DNA from: Kitasatospora sp. MAA19
Lineage (GTDB): Bacteria > Actinomycetota > Actinomycetes > Streptomycetales > Streptomycetaceae
Reading direction: 5' to 3'
NCBI RefSeq assembly: GCF_029894125.1
Contig: NZ_JARXYZ010000003.1
Location: 248,001-312,000, forward strand
Length of the DNA: 64,000 bases
Part shown: piece by piece, positions 23,840 through 32,060 of the stretch
How the letters are laid out: every line of letters begins with the position of its first letter
Position numbering within the stretch: position 1 is the stretch's first letter
Notes under the pieces: model-generated
What the model was told of the DNA's origin: nothing
What the model saw: the letters and a program-made list of their open reading frames with translations, nothing else
The model's database searches: none
Made by a program: the position numbers and the translations under genes

Positions 23840-25230
23840 TGCCCACCTCCTACAAGGTCAAGTTCTGGGACCACCGTCACCGCCCGGACCGGCGGGCCCC
23901 CTGGATGGTCCGCTGGACCGTCGCGGGGCGGGAGTTCTCCGAGTCCTTCCTGACCAAGACCGCGGCCGACGGCCGGAAGTCCGAGCTGATCTCCGCCCTC
24001 CGCGACGGGCAGCCGTTCGACGTCGACCGGGGCCTGCCGCTCTCCGAGCTCCGCAGGGAGAAGCAGATCACCTGGTACGAGCTCGGCCGGCGGTACGTCA
24101 GGGCCCGGTGGGAGGGGGCTCCGGCCAAAACCCGCACGACGTGGGCGGACGCGCTGGCCACGGTCACGTTCGAGCTGGTGAAGTCGAAGGCCGGCATGCC
24201 GGACAAGCGGCTCGTACGCCGGGCGCTCTACAGCTGGGCGTTCAACGTGAACGCGTGGGAGGAGGAACCGCCGGCGGACTGGGCCAAGGCCCTGGCGTGG
24301 GTGCAGAAGCAGTCCGTGCCGGTCTCCGCCTTCGAGGAGCCGCCGATGGTGCGCCGCCTGCTGAATGCCCTCACGGTGAAGCTCGACGGCAAGAAGGCCG
24401 CCCCGTCGGTCATCCTGCGCAAGCGCCGCATCCTCGGCCACCTCTTCGGCTACGCCGTGGAGGAGGGCTACCTGGCCGCCAACCCCTTCCCGACCGTCCA
24501 GTGGCAGCCGCCGGAGACCGAGGAGGAGGTCGACCCCGGCGTGGTGGTCAACGAGGACCAGGCCGCGGCGCTGATCGAGGCGGCCGGGCGCCAGGGGAAG
24601 CGCGGGGCCCACCTCCGGGCCTTCTTCGCTTGCCTCTACTACGGCTGGCTACGGCCGGCCGAGGCCGTATTCCTCACGCTCGCGCGCTGCCACCTCCCGA
24701 TCGAGGGGTGGGGCTACGTCGTCCTGGACGAGACCCGGCCGCGGGTCGGCTCATCCTGGACGGACGACGGGACCTCGCACGACAAGCGCGGGCTGAAGCA
24801 CAGGGCCGAGAAGGCGACCCGCCGCGTTCCGATCCCGCCCGAGCTGGTGGCGATCCTGCGGGAGCACGTCGCAGCCTTCGGCGCCGCGCCCGACGGGCGG
24901 CTGTTCCGGACGTCCCGGGGCGGGATGGTGCAGGAGAGCGGGTACGGGGTCGTCTGGCAGCGGGCCCGCGCCGAGGTGCTGTCGCCGGCCGACTGTGCCA
25001 CGAAGCTCGGCAAGCGGCCGTACGACCTGCGGCACGCCGGGATCTCGCTCGGGCTGAACTCCGGAGTCGACCCGACCGAGGTCGCCCGGCGGGCGGGGCA
25101 CAGCGTCGCCGTCATGCTCCGGGTCTACGCGAAGTGCCTGCATGGCACCGTCGAGTACGCCAACGAGCTGATCTCGAAGCGGCTCAACCGGAACCGTCCG
25201 GCCCCGCCGGCCCCGGATCCTGGTCCGTAG
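23839..25230 (+). CDS. int: Tyrosine-type site-specific integrase
   Basis: A 463-residue recombinase. Residues about 20-60 form the arm-binding part (HRPDRRAPWMVRWTVAGREF), 85-200 the core-binding domain, and the catalytic domain follows. The first catalytic Arg is in YYGWLRPAEAVFLT; the box II motif is RPYDLRHAGIS, where Tyr replaces the first His of the usual HxxR (common in streptomycete integrases); the last segment is ARRAGHSVAVMLRVYAKCLHG, with the nucleophilic Tyr. The gene ends about 145 bases from the 3' half of tRNA-Tyr, its integration target. Confidence 0.95.
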   Translation: MPTSYKVKFWDHRHRPDRRAPWMVRWTVAGREFSESFLTKTAADGRKSELISALRDGQPFDVDRGLPLSELRREKQITWYELGRRYVRARWEGAPAKTRTTWADALATVTFELVKSKAGMPDKRLVRRALYSWAFNVNAWEEEPPADWAKALAWVQKQSVPVSAFEEPPMVRRLLNALTVKLDGKKAAPSVILRKRRILGHLFGYAVEEGYLAANPFPTVQWQPPETEEEVDPGVVVNEDQAAALIEAAGRQGKRGAHLRAFFACLYYGWLRPAEAVFLTLARCHLPIEGWGYVVLDETRPRVGSSWTDDGTSHDKRGLKHRAEKATRRVPIPPELVAILREHVAAFGAAPDGRLFRTSRGGMVQESGYGVVWQRARAEVLSPADCATKLGKRPYDLRHAGISLGLNSGVDPTEVARRAGHSVAVMLRVYAKCLHGTVEYANELISKRLNRNRPAPPAPDPGP

Positions 25231-25328
25231 CTGGTCCGTATGCCCTGGTCAGCGCTGGGATTCAGGTGGCGCAAAGTGAGACAAGCCACCCAAACCGGGC
25301 GCCGCTCGATCCCTCACTTCAAGAAACG

Positions 25329-25375
25329 AAAAAGCGGTCCCTCACCTACGTTTCCGCAGGTCAGGGACCGCTTTT
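25329..25375 (-). terminator. Element-borne terminator behind tRNA-Tyr
   Basis: Arms 25330-25342 and 25363-25375 (13 bp, extended by ACCT/AGGT at 25344-25347 and 25358-25361) form a stem with A and T runs on either side. It sits immediately 3' of tRNA-Tyr on the minus strand and also 100 bases past the int stop, so it can work in both directions. It replaces the original terminator, now displaced to 11366-11405. Confidence 0.8.
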
Positions 25376-25432
25376 CTATCCGGTGGCTGGTGCAGGGTTC
25401 GAACCTGCGTAGCTTGCGCGACAGATTTACAG
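25375..25432 (-). repeat. Right attachment site within tRNA-Tyr
   Basis: Identical over 58 bases to 11407-11464. This copy overlaps the functional tRNA-Tyr 3' half, which is supplied by the element so that the tRNA remains intact after integration. Crossover must lie within these bases. Confidence 0.95.
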
Positions 25433-25464
25433 TCTGCTCCCTTTGGCCGCTCGGGCAACCAGCC
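25384..25464 (-). tRNA. tRNA-Tyr (anticodon GTA)
   Basis: Read on the minus strand, GGCTGGT (5') pairs with ACCAGCC (3') as a 7-bp acceptor stem, followed by an A discriminator. The anticodon loop is CTGTAAA with anticodon GTA, the variable arm is long as in class II tRNAs, and GGTTCGAACC forms the T arm. CCA is not encoded. It is the integration target of the element. Confidence 0.95.
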
Positions 25465-25681
25465 AGGATGTTCGCCTCCGGGGGCTTGCGCCCCGTTCGA
25501 CTTCGTAAACGATACCCGATGCCGGGGGGTGCTTCGCCACTCGATTGGTCACGTGATGATCAAGGGGTACCGCGTGGCTGTCGGGGGCGGGGGCGGGGTG
25601 GCGCTGGATAGGCTGGGGAGGCGGACGCCCGGTGGGGCGGGCCGTGTCAGTGAAGCCAGAGCATCAAGGAGACCAACACCC

Positions 25682-26170
25682 ATGGCCGACTCCAGTTTCG
25701 ACATCGTCTCGAAGGTCGAGTGGCAGGAGGTCGACAACGCGATCAACCAGACCTCCCGTGAGATCGCCACCCGTTTCGACTTCAAGGGCGTCGGCGGCGA
25801 GATCAGCCGCTCCGGCGAGAAGATCGAGATGAAGGCCAACGGCGAGGAGCGCGTGAAGGCCATCCTGGACGTCTTGCAGGGCAAGTTCATCAAGCGCGGA
25901 CTGTCGCTCAAGGCCCTGGACGCCGGCGAGCCGCAGCTGTCCGGCAAGGAGTACAAGATCTTCGCGGACATCAAGGAGGGCATCTCCACGGAGGATGCCA
26001 AGAAGGTCGCGAAGATCATCCGCGACGAGGGCCCGAAGGGCGTCAAGGCGCAGGTCCAGGGTGACGAGCTGCGGGTCAGCTCGAAGAGCCGCGACGACCT
26101 GCAGACCGTCCAGGCACTGCTCAAGGGCAAGGACCTGGACTTCGCGATCCAGTACGTGAACTACCGCTGA
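25682..26170 (+). CDS. yajQ: YajQ/UPF0234 nucleotide-binding protein
   Basis: A 162-residue cytoplasmic protein with the full YajQ pattern: [20 protein letters not shown], then [23 protein letters not shown], and the C-terminal [20 protein letters not shown]. YajQ proteins bind nucleotides, and some bind cyclic di-GMP. ATG at 25682 is preceded by AAGGAGACCAACACCC; the frame extends upstream to 25529 but lacks conservation there. It is the first chromosomal gene beyond the integrated tRNA. A strong terminator follows 21 bases after its stop. Confidence 0.92.
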   Translation: MADSSFDIVSKVEWQEVDNAINQTSREIATRFDFKGVGGEISRSGEKIEMKANGEERVKAILDVLQGKFIKRGLSLKALDAGEPQLSGKEYKIFADIKEGISTEDAKKVAKIIRDEGPKGVKAQVQGDELRVSSKSRDDLQTVQALLKGKDLDFAIQYVNYR

Positions 26171-26190
26171 CCCCTGGGGGGTTGTGCGGC

Positions 26191-26223
26191 AGGGCCCCGC
26201 TCCCGGGATGGGAGCGGGGCCCT
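26191..26223. terminator. Bidirectional terminator
   Basis: Arms 26191-26204 and 26210-26223 form a perfect 14-bp stem with a 5-base loop. It lies between the convergent yajQ and 26241-26756 genes and probably serves both. Confidence 0.8.
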
Positions 26224-26240
26224 TCCCGCGGGTGGGCCGG

Positions 26241-26756
26241 TCAGTCGGCGGCGGCCCAGCCGTCGGTGCTGCGGTGGGCGGACAGGCCGACGGAATCGAA
26301 CTCGTCCACCCGGCCCTCCTCGGTGCGGGCGCCGAGCCGCCGCAGGGCGCGGGAGATCGGGCTGCCCTCGGGCGGGGAGGGCTCGAACTCGCCGCTGGTG
26401 AGCGGGCCGAGGGTGATCCGGCCGTCGTCCCAGACGGCGGCGCGCTGCGTGCCGCTGCCGCCGAAGTAGTCGGCCTCGACGCAGGCGATCGGGCCGGCCT
26501 TGGACCAGGCGGCGAGCCGGAGCTCGAAGCCCTCCGGGTGCCAGCCGAAGCCGGCCCCGTCGGCGGCCTTGCGGGTGTCGCCGTCGGACTGGAGCGCGGA
26601 GAGCACCGCGGGGGTGACCGGGATCAGGGCCAGCCCCTGCGCCAGTGGCACCACCCGGGCCACCGGGACCTCCGCCGCCGCGACCGCCAGCAGCTCACAT
26701 GTTCCTATCAGCGCCTGGAGTTCATAGGGCATGTCGGACATCGTGTCCCACCGCAC
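26241..26756 (-). CDS. Conserved hypothetical protein, 171 residues
   Basis: A soluble protein beginning near MSDMPYELQALIGTCELLAV (ATG at 26756 or at 26741) and containing VARVVPLAQGLALIPVTPAV and WSKAGPIACVEADYFGGSGT. The text resembles uncharacterised streptomycete proteins seen next to regulators, but no catalytic motif is visible. It is on the same strand as the downstream-starting ArsR-like regulator and begins 18 bases after that gene's stop, so the two may be co-transcribed. Confidence 0.75.
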   Translation of the reverse strand: MRWDTMSDMPYELQALIGTCELLAVAAAEVPVARVVPLAQGLALIPVTPAVLSALQSDGDTRKAADGAGFGWHPEGFELRLAAWSKAGPIACVEADYFGGSGTQRAAVWDDGRITLGPLTSGEFEPSPPEGSPISRALRRLGARTEEGRVDEFDSVGLSAHRSTDGWAAAD

Positions 26757-26774
26757 CGACAGTCGGCCCGGAGT

Positions 26775-27428
26775 TTATGATTCCGTGCCCGTCCGGAGTC
26801 CGTAGAGCAGGGTGAAGAGCGTCACGTCCATCGCGTCCTCGGCCGTGCTGGGCGCTTCCTCGTTCAGTTCGTCGAGGAGGTCGGCGAGTTGGGTCCGCAG
26901 CCGGAGCAGCCGGTCCGGGCTGAGCCGCAGCACCGAGTGCGCGAACAGGCCGGGCGGGCCGGCCGATCCGTCCCGGGGCGAGCTGAAGTCCAGCCGCCCG
27001 CCGAGGACCTGGGCGCGGAAGTCGCCGCGGACCCGGTCGATGGCGGCCAGGATGGCGTCGTACGCCTCGGAGCGGGCCGGTGAGTCGGCGGTGAACATCT
27101 CCGGGGCGAGCCGGATCGACTCCTGGGCGGCGGTGTAACGGCTCTCGACGATGCCGGAGACGAGCCGGGTGCCGGCCACCATGATCAGCCCGGCCTTCTC
27201 CAGCTGCTTGATGTGCCGGTAGAGCTTGGTCTGCGGCTCGCCGAGCGCGGCGGCGATCTCCTTGGCGGTCTGCGGGCGGTCCTCGGCGGACTTCAGGGCG
27301 CCGAGGATGGCCAGCCGCAGCGGGTCGGCCAGCGCCTTGAGGACGGCGACGTCGGCCACCTGGCGTTCCTTGACCCAGGTGGCGGGCTGCTCGCCGCCGT
27401 CGGCGGGTCTCGGATCGTGCTCGGCCAC
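26775..27428 (-). CDS. ArsR-like winged-helix transcriptional regulator
   Basis: With GTG 27428 as start (GAAGG seven bases upstream), the 217-residue protein has an N-terminal helix-turn-helix: LKALADPLRLAILGALKSAE, TAKEIAAALGEPQTKLYRHI, KQLEKAGLIMVAGTR. The C-terminal half is helical with YDAILAAIDRVRGDFRAQV and is probably a ligand-sensing domain. Divergent from an MFS exporter with an 18-bp tandem array between them, it most likely controls that transporter and itself. An upstream GTG at 27464 would add a poorly conserved tail into the array. Confidence 0.85.
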   Translation of the reverse strand: MAEHDPRPADGGEQPATWVKERQVADVAVLKALADPLRLAILGALKSAEDRPQTAKEIAAALGEPQTKLYRHIKQLEKAGLIMVAGTRLVSGIVESRYTAAQESIRLAPEMFTADSPARSEAYDAILAAIDRVRGDFRAQVLGGRLDFSSPRDGSAGPPGLFAHSVLRLSPDRLLRLRTQLADLLDELNEEAPSTAEDAMDVTLFTLLYGLRTGTES

Positions 27429-27460
27429 GGGCACACCTTCGCAGATCGGCCGCGCCGCAC

Positions 27461-27604
27461 GCAATCACGCTCCGGTGAGCAATCACGATCCAGTGAGCAA
27501 TCATGCTCCGGTTAGCAATCACTCTTGCGCAACCAATCACGGACGCGCAATCATTCACGACAGCGTGAACGATGGCGAAAGCGCGAACGATGGGGCGGGC
27601 ATGG
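27461..27604. repeat. 18-bp tandem array between regulator and MFS gene
   Basis: Eight degenerate units of 18 bp run from 27461 to 27604; units 1-3 begin GCAATCA and end with GTGA or GTTA, and later units drift. The period of 18 is a multiple of three, so the frame into the MFS gene stays open as hexapeptide repeats (NHAPVS, NHDPVS, NHAPVS). Likely an operator array for the divergent ArsR-like regulator, or an N-terminal repeat of the transporter if translation begins upstream. Confidence 0.8.
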
Positions 27605-28953
27605 CGGGGAACAGCGCGGCGGGGAACAGGACGACGGTCGACGAGCCGCGGCCGATCACGGCGGCGAACACGGCAGCGGAAGCGGAGGCGGAAACCGCCG
27701 CACCGCCCGTCCCGCTGCGGCGGAACCTGCGGTTCCAGGCGCTCTGGGCCGGCCAGGCCGCCGCGTCGCTCGGCATGCGGGTCGGCGACACCGCCTTCCC
27801 CCTGCTGGTCCTCGCGCTCACCGGCTCCTCCACCGCCGCCGGAGCCTTCGGCGCCGTGCAGATGATCACGACCCTGCTGCTGGGCATCCACGGCGGCGCC
27901 GTCGCCGACCGCCTCGACCGCCGCCGGGTGCTGATCACCTCCGACGCCGCCCGGCTGCTCGCAGCGACGAGCGTCCCGGTGGCCATGGCCTTCGACCGGC
28001 TCACCTTGCCCCACCTGCTGCTGGTCGCCGCCGCCATCGGGGCGACCATGGCGTACAGCGGCCCGGTCCGGATGCTGGCGGTGCGCTCGGTGGTCGCGCC
28101 GGAGCAGCTGGCGCAGGCACTCGCCCAGGACGAGGCCCGGCTGAACGGGGCCGCGCTGGCCGGTCCGCCGCTGGCCGGTTTCCTGTACGGGCTCGGCGGC
28201 GCCGTGCCCTTCCTCGGGACCACGTTCACCTCCCTGCTCGCGCTGGTGTCCGCGCTCGTGGTGCGCTTCCCCGGCCGGCCCGCCGACGCGCGACCGAACC
28301 ACGAGCCCGGAACGGCGGAGCCGCAGCCCGAGTCCGGCGGCGCCCTGGCCGGGTTCCGCCTGCTCGCCGCCTCCCCGCTGCTGCGCTCCGTCCTGGGCGT
28401 CCTGCTGGTGGTCAACCTCGCCGGGGCCGCCCTGGTGCTGCCGGTGATGGTGCTGCTGCGGGAGCAGGGCACGGGCAGCGGCGGGATCGGCCTGGCGCTG
28501 GCCGGCGAGGCGGTCGGGGCGCTGGCCGGAGCGGTCCTGGTCTCCCGGCTGCACCGGATGGCCGGGCCCGGCGCCCTGCTGCTGGTGGTGGCGTGGGCCA
28601 CCGTGCCGGTGCCGCTGGCACCGCTGCTGCCGGGCGGGGCGGTCACCGTGTTCGCCGGGCTGTTCGTGGTGGGGCTCGGCCTTCCGTCCCTGCGGGTGAT
28701 GCTGGATCTGCTGGTCTTCCGGCAGGTGCCGGACGAGCTCCGCGGCCGGGTGATCGCGGCGACCATGACGCTGCTGACCGCGGGCATGCCCGCCGGGACG
28801 CTCGGCAGCGGCCTGCTGCTGGACCACTTCTCCCCCTCCGTCGCGCTGGCCGGGATCACCGCCCTGCTCGCGGTCGCCCTGCTGCCCGCGACCGCGAGCC
28901 GGACGCTGCGCCGCGCCGTCTGGCCGACCGCGCCGGCCCCCTCCCAGGCCTGA
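27601..28953 (+). CDS. MFS transporter (DHA/enterobactin-exporter type)
   Basis: A 450-residue multi-span exporter. The N-terminal tail is Ala/Glu-rich, then LRFQALWAGQAAASLGMRVG begins helix 1. The loop motif DRLDRRRVLITSDAARLLAA (between helices 2 and 3) matches the MFS signature, and GPVRMLAVRSVVAPEQLAQA plus QALAQDEARLNGAALAGPPL matches the drug-exporter subgroup. Twelve hydrophobic segments can be counted. ATG at 27601 is used here, although the frame is open through the tandem array. Divergent from its probable repressor. Substrate unknown. Confidence 0.85.
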   Translation: MAGNSAAGNRTTVDEPRPITAANTAAEAEAETAAPPVPLRRNLRFQALWAGQAAASLGMRVGDTAFPLLVLALTGSSTAAGAFGAVQMITTLLLGIHGGAVADRLDRRRVLITSDAARLLAATSVPVAMAFDRLTLPHLLLVAAAIGATMAYSGPVRMLAVRSVVAPEQLAQALAQDEARLNGAALAGPPLAGFLYGLGGAVPFLGTTFTSLLALVSALVVRFPGRPADARPNHEPGTAEPQPESGGALAGFRLLAASPLLRSVLGVLLVVNLAGAALVLPVMVLLREQGTGSGGIGLALAGEAVGALAGAVLVSRLHRMAGPGALLLVVAWATVPVPLAPLLPGGAVTVFAGLFVVGLGLPSLRVMLDLLVFRQVPDELRGRVIAATMTLLTAGMPAGTLGSGLLLDHFSPSVALAGITALLAVALLPATASRTLRRAVWPTAPAPSQA

Positions 28954-29120
28954 CCGGCGATCACCCGCACGGGTGCACGCCGCATGCGGCGGCCTCGGCA
29001 ACCGGGTGAACTGGCCGGGTACGGCCCGCCCCCGGGGCTCTTCCCAGGCGGCATCCGGGCCCGGGGCGCCTCGCGCCCGGACCTCGCGCAGCCGACCGGG
29101 GCCGTACCCGAGGAGGACAG

Positions 29121-29404
29121 ATGGGTTCCACGGACGCGCCCCCACCCGGCCAGGGCGGCCCCGACGAGGCCGGCGGCCCGGGCGGTTCCGGCGAGGCCGG
29201 CGCCCCGGGCGGTTCCGGCGGATCCGGTGACCCGAGAAGCCCTGGCGACCAGAGCGGCCCCGGTGCCCCGGGCGGCCAGGCCGGCCCGACCACCCGGGAT
29301 TCGCCCAGCTGCACGCCACCGATCTGGCCGACGAGAAGGCCGGGCAGCTGTCCGCCGCGCTGGGTTCGACCCGCTACCCGGCGCCCGCCCAGGAGCCCAG
29401 ATGA
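29121..29404 (+). pseudogene. Frameshifted small ORF upstream of the M20 peptidase
   Basis: ATG at 29121 (GAGGAGGACAG upstream) opens a Gly/Pro-rich disordered frame, MGSTDAPPPGQGGPDEAGGP. Near 29290 its coding character moves to another frame that reads PGFAQLHATDLADEKAGQL, then SAALGSTRYPAPAQEPR, and ends at TGA 29402-29404, overlapping the peptidase ATG as ATGA. A one-base change around 29285-29300 would join the two. Either a genuine frameshift or a sequencing error in a repetitive GC-rich stretch. Confidence 0.5.
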
Positions 29405-30753
29405 CCGATGAACTCGCTCACCGAATAGCCGAGTTGATGCCACGCGCCAAGGCCGACCTGGCCGAGCTGGTGGCCATCCCGTCCGTCGCCGACCCCCGCC
29501 AGTACCCGCCGGAGAAGTGCCGCCAGGCCGCCGAGTGGGTCGCCGCCGCCTTCGCCGAGGCCAGCCTGCGCGACGTCCACCTGGAGGAGACCCCGGACGG
29601 CAGCTACGCCGTGGTCGGCCACCGACCGCCCCCGCCCGGCGCCCCGACCGTGCTGCTCTACTGCCACTACGACGTCCAGCCCCCGCTCGACGCCGCCGCC
29701 TGGGCCTCCCCGCCGTTCGAACTCACCGAACGGGACGGCCGCTGGTACGGGCGCGGTGCCGCCGACTGCAAGGGCAACATCGTCATGCACCTCACCGCGC
29801 TGCGGGCGCTCGGCGACGGCGTCCCGGTCGGCCTCAAACTGGTCGTCGAGGGCTCCGAGGAGCAGGGCACCGGCGGCCTGGAGGAGTACGTGCCCCCGCA
29901 CGCCGGGGAGTTGCACGCGGACGCCCTGTTGGTCTGCGACACCGGCAACGCCGCCGTCGGCGTCCCCACCGCCACCACCTCGCTGCGCGGGGTCACCAAC
30001 GTGGTGGTCACCGTCAGGGCGCTCAAGGGCGACCTGCACTCCGGCATGTTCGGCGGCCCCGCGCCGGACGCGCTCGCCGCGCTGATCCGGCTGCTCGACT
30101 CGCTGCGCGACGCCGTCGGCGGCACCCGGATCGACGGCCTGGACTGCACCGGCACCTGGAGCGGCGTCGGCTACGACGAGACGCAGTTCCGCGCCGACGC
30201 CGGTGTGCTGGACGACGTCCGGCTGACCGGCTCCGGGACGGTCGCCGACCGGCTCTGGGCCCGCCCGGCGGTGACCGTCCTCGGCATCGACTGCCCGCCC
30301 GTGGTCGGCTCCGCCGCCGCCGTCCCGGCCACCGCCCGGGCCCGGGTGAGCCTACGGGTACCGCCCGGCACCGAGGCGCGCGCCGCCCAGGACGCGCTGA
30401 TCGCGCACCTGGAGGCCGCCGCGCCCTGGGGCGTGCTGGTGGAGGTCGAGCGGGAGAGCGCCGGTGCGCCGTTCCGCGCGGAGACCGGCGGGCCCGCGTA
30501 CGCCGCGCTCGACAAGGCGATGCGGGAGGTCTACGGCAAGCCGATCTCCTTCCTCGGCCAGGGCGGCTCGATCCCGCTCTGCAACGTGTTCGCCACCGCC
30601 TTCCCGGCGGCGGAGATCGTGCTGATGGGCGTCGAGGAGCCGCGCTGCCTGATCCACGCGCCGAACGAGAGCGTCGACCCCGGCGAGATCGAGCACATGG
30701 CCCACGTCGAGGCCCTGTTCCTGCGGCACTTCGCCAACTCCGCCCGAACATGA
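29401..30753 (+). CDS. M20-family metallopeptidase (dipeptidase)
   Basis: A 450-residue cytoplasmic zinc dipeptidase. The metal-site motifs are visible: LLYCHYDVQPP (His and Asp), RGAADCKGNI (bridging Asp), EGSEEQGTGG (catalytic Glu-Glu), CDTGNA and the C-terminal LIHAPNESV (His). A dimerisation domain starts around residue 205 (ALKGDLHSGMFGGPAPDALA). Length is typical of the ArgE/DapE/CPG2 group acting on dipeptides. ATG at 29401 overlaps an upstream stop. A proline-type M24 peptidase follows 45 bases later, consistent with peptide turnover. Confidence 0.93.
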   Translation: MTDELAHRIAELMPRAKADLAELVAIPSVADPRQYPPEKCRQAAEWVAAAFAEASLRDVHLEETPDGSYAVVGHRPPPPGAPTVLLYCHYDVQPPLDAAAWASPPFELTERDGRWYGRGAADCKGNIVMHLTALRALGDGVPVGLKLVVEGSEEQGTGGLEEYVPPHAGELHADALLVCDTGNAAVGVPTATTSLRGVTNVVVTVRALKGDLHSGMFGGPAPDALAALIRLLDSLRDAVGGTRIDGLDCTGTWSGVGYDETQFRADAGVLDDVRLTGSGTVADRLWARPAVTVLGIDCPPVVGSAAAVPATARARVSLRVPPGTEARAAQDALIAHLEAAAPWGVLVEVERESAGAPFRAETGGPAYAALDKAMREVYGKPISFLGQGGSIPLCNVFATAFPAAEIVLMGVEEPRCLIHAPNESVDPGEIEHMAHVEALFLRHFANSART

Positions 30754-30798
30754 TGGAGTTTCAGCGTTAACCCGTCCGGCCCTGAGGAGGACCCCACC

Positions 30799-31917
30799 GT
30801 GCCTCGCCCCTTCACCACCGAGGACTACACCGCCCGAATGGCCCGGGCCACCGCCGACGCGACCGCAGCCGGGCTGACCGGCCTGGTCATCGCCCCCGGC
30901 CCCGACCTGGTCTACCTGTGCGGTTACCAGCCCACCGCGATCACCGAGCGGCTCACCGCCCTGGTGCTCACCGCCGGGCGCGAACCCGCGCTGGTCGTCC
31001 CCAAACTGGAGCGCCCGGACGCCGAGAAGGCGGCCGGCGCCCCGGCCCTGTGCCTGCTCGACTGGTCCGACGGCGAGGACCCGTACGCCACCGCCGGCCC
31101 GCTGCTCGACCCGGCCGGTCGGTACGGCATCTCCGACAACGCCTGGGCGATGCACCTGCTCGGCCTCCAGGCGGCGCTGCCCGGCACCGGCTTCACCTCG
31201 CTCACCGAGACCCTGCCGATGCTGCGCGCGGTCAAGGGCTCCGACGAGCTGGAACTGCTGGCCGCGGCCGGCGGCGCCGCGGACGCCGCCTACCGGGGCA
31301 TCCTGGAGGTCGGGTTCGCCGGCCGCCGGGAGACCGACGTCGCCGCCGACCTCGGCGCGCTGCTCATCCAGTACGGGCACAGCCAGGTCGACTTCACCGT
31401 GGTCGGCTCCGGCCCGAACGGCGCCAACCCGCACCACGAGGCCAGCGACCGGGTGATCCAGCCGGGCGACACCGTGGTGCTGGACTTCGGCGGCCTCAAG
31501 GACGGCTACGGCTCCGACACCACCCGCACCGTGCACGTCGGCACCGAGGTGCCGGCGGAGGTCCAGGAGGTGCACGACGTGGTCCGGCTCGCCCAGCAGA
31601 CCGCGTTCGAGGCGGTCCGCCCCGGGATCAGCTGCCAGGAGATCGACCGGATCGCCCGACGGGTGATCACCGAGGCCGGCTACGGCGAGTACTTCATCCA
31701 CCGCACCGGCCACGGCATCGGCATCACCACGCACGAACCGCCGTACCTGGTCGAGGGCGAGGAGCGGCCGCTGGTGCCCGGCATGTGCTTCTCCATCGAG
31801 CCCGGCATCTACCTGCCCGGCCGCTTCGGGGTGCGGATCGAGGACATCGTCACGGTCACCCCGACCGGCGGACGCCGGCTCAACAACACCCCGCACGAGC
31901 TGGGGATCGTCTCCTGA
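30799..31917 (+). CDS. M24-family peptidase (Xaa-Pro aminopeptidase-like)
   Basis: A 372-residue creatinase-fold protein. The C-terminal pita-bread domain has all five metal ligands: VVLDFGGLKDGYGSDTTRT (two Asp), HRTGHGIGITTHEPPY (His), FSIEPGIYLPG (Glu) and VRIEDIVTVTP (Glu). The N-terminal domain contains GPDLVYLCGYQPTAITERLT. GTG at 30799 follows TGAGGAGGACCCCACC, a strong ribosome site. It probably cleaves N-terminal residues next to proline; pairing with the M20 dipeptidase suggests shared peptide catabolism. A strong hairpin ends the unit. Confidence 0.92.
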   Translation: MPRPFTTEDYTARMARATADATAAGLTGLVIAPGPDLVYLCGYQPTAITERLTALVLTAGREPALVVPKLERPDAEKAAGAPALCLLDWSDGEDPYATAGPLLDPAGRYGISDNAWAMHLLGLQAALPGTGFTSLTETLPMLRAVKGSDELELLAAAGGAADAAYRGILEVGFAGRRETDVAADLGALLIQYGHSQVDFTVVGSGPNGANPHHEASDRVIQPGDTVVLDFGGLKDGYGSDTTRTVHVGTEVPAEVQEVHDVVRLAQQTAFEAVRPGISCQEIDRIARRVITEAGYGEYFIHRTGHGIGITTHEPPYLVEGEERPLVPGMCFSIEPGIYLPGRFGVRIEDIVTVTPTGGRRLNNTPHELGIVS

Positions 31918-31934
31918 ACCGCCCGACCGACCAC

Positions 31935-31975
31935 CCGCCCGACCGGCCGGGGCCTTGCGCCGGCCGGTCGGGCGG
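31935..31975 (+). terminator. Terminator after the peptidase pair
   Basis: Arms 31935-31950 and 31960-31975 form a 16-bp GC-rich stem with a 9-base loop, 18 bases past the M24 stop. Confidence 0.75.
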
Positions 31976-32060
31976 GGCTTCCGCCGGCCGGGGCAATTCT
32001 TAAGATCCGGTCACCGTCCACCCAGAGTCCTCCAAGCTTGTCTTGCTAGTTTCAGTGCGC

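Larger units (their letters stand above)
11407..25432. mobile_element. Integrated element in tRNA-Tyr (AICE-like)
   Basis: The element is bounded by exact 58-bp direct repeats at 11407-11464 and 25375-25432, the second being the 3' half of an intact tRNA-Tyr. The tyrosine integrase and excisionase lie at the tRNA end, the standard order of actinomycete integrative and conjugative elements (AICEs, such as pSAM2). Inside are a replication protein with a repeat array, a GntR regulator, and a run of overlapping small membrane proteins resembling plasmid spread (Spd) genes. No FtsK/TraB-type DNA translocase could be recognised, so self-transfer is doubtful. The left 3 kb has lower GC and appears to be cargo. 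It could be an AICE, a mobilisable derivative or a satellite-like element. Confidence 0.92.

Noticed and set aside
26722-29319. Very long minus-strand ORF (865 codons) over the MFS gene
   Set aside because: Antisense shadow of the MFS transporter and regulator in high-GC DNA; composition is Arg/Gly/Pro-rich with no domain.
28984-29400. In-frame N-terminal extension of the M20 peptidase
   Set aside because: Extension is Arg/Pro-rich without conservation; ATG 29401 overlaps an upstream stop and fits the family length.
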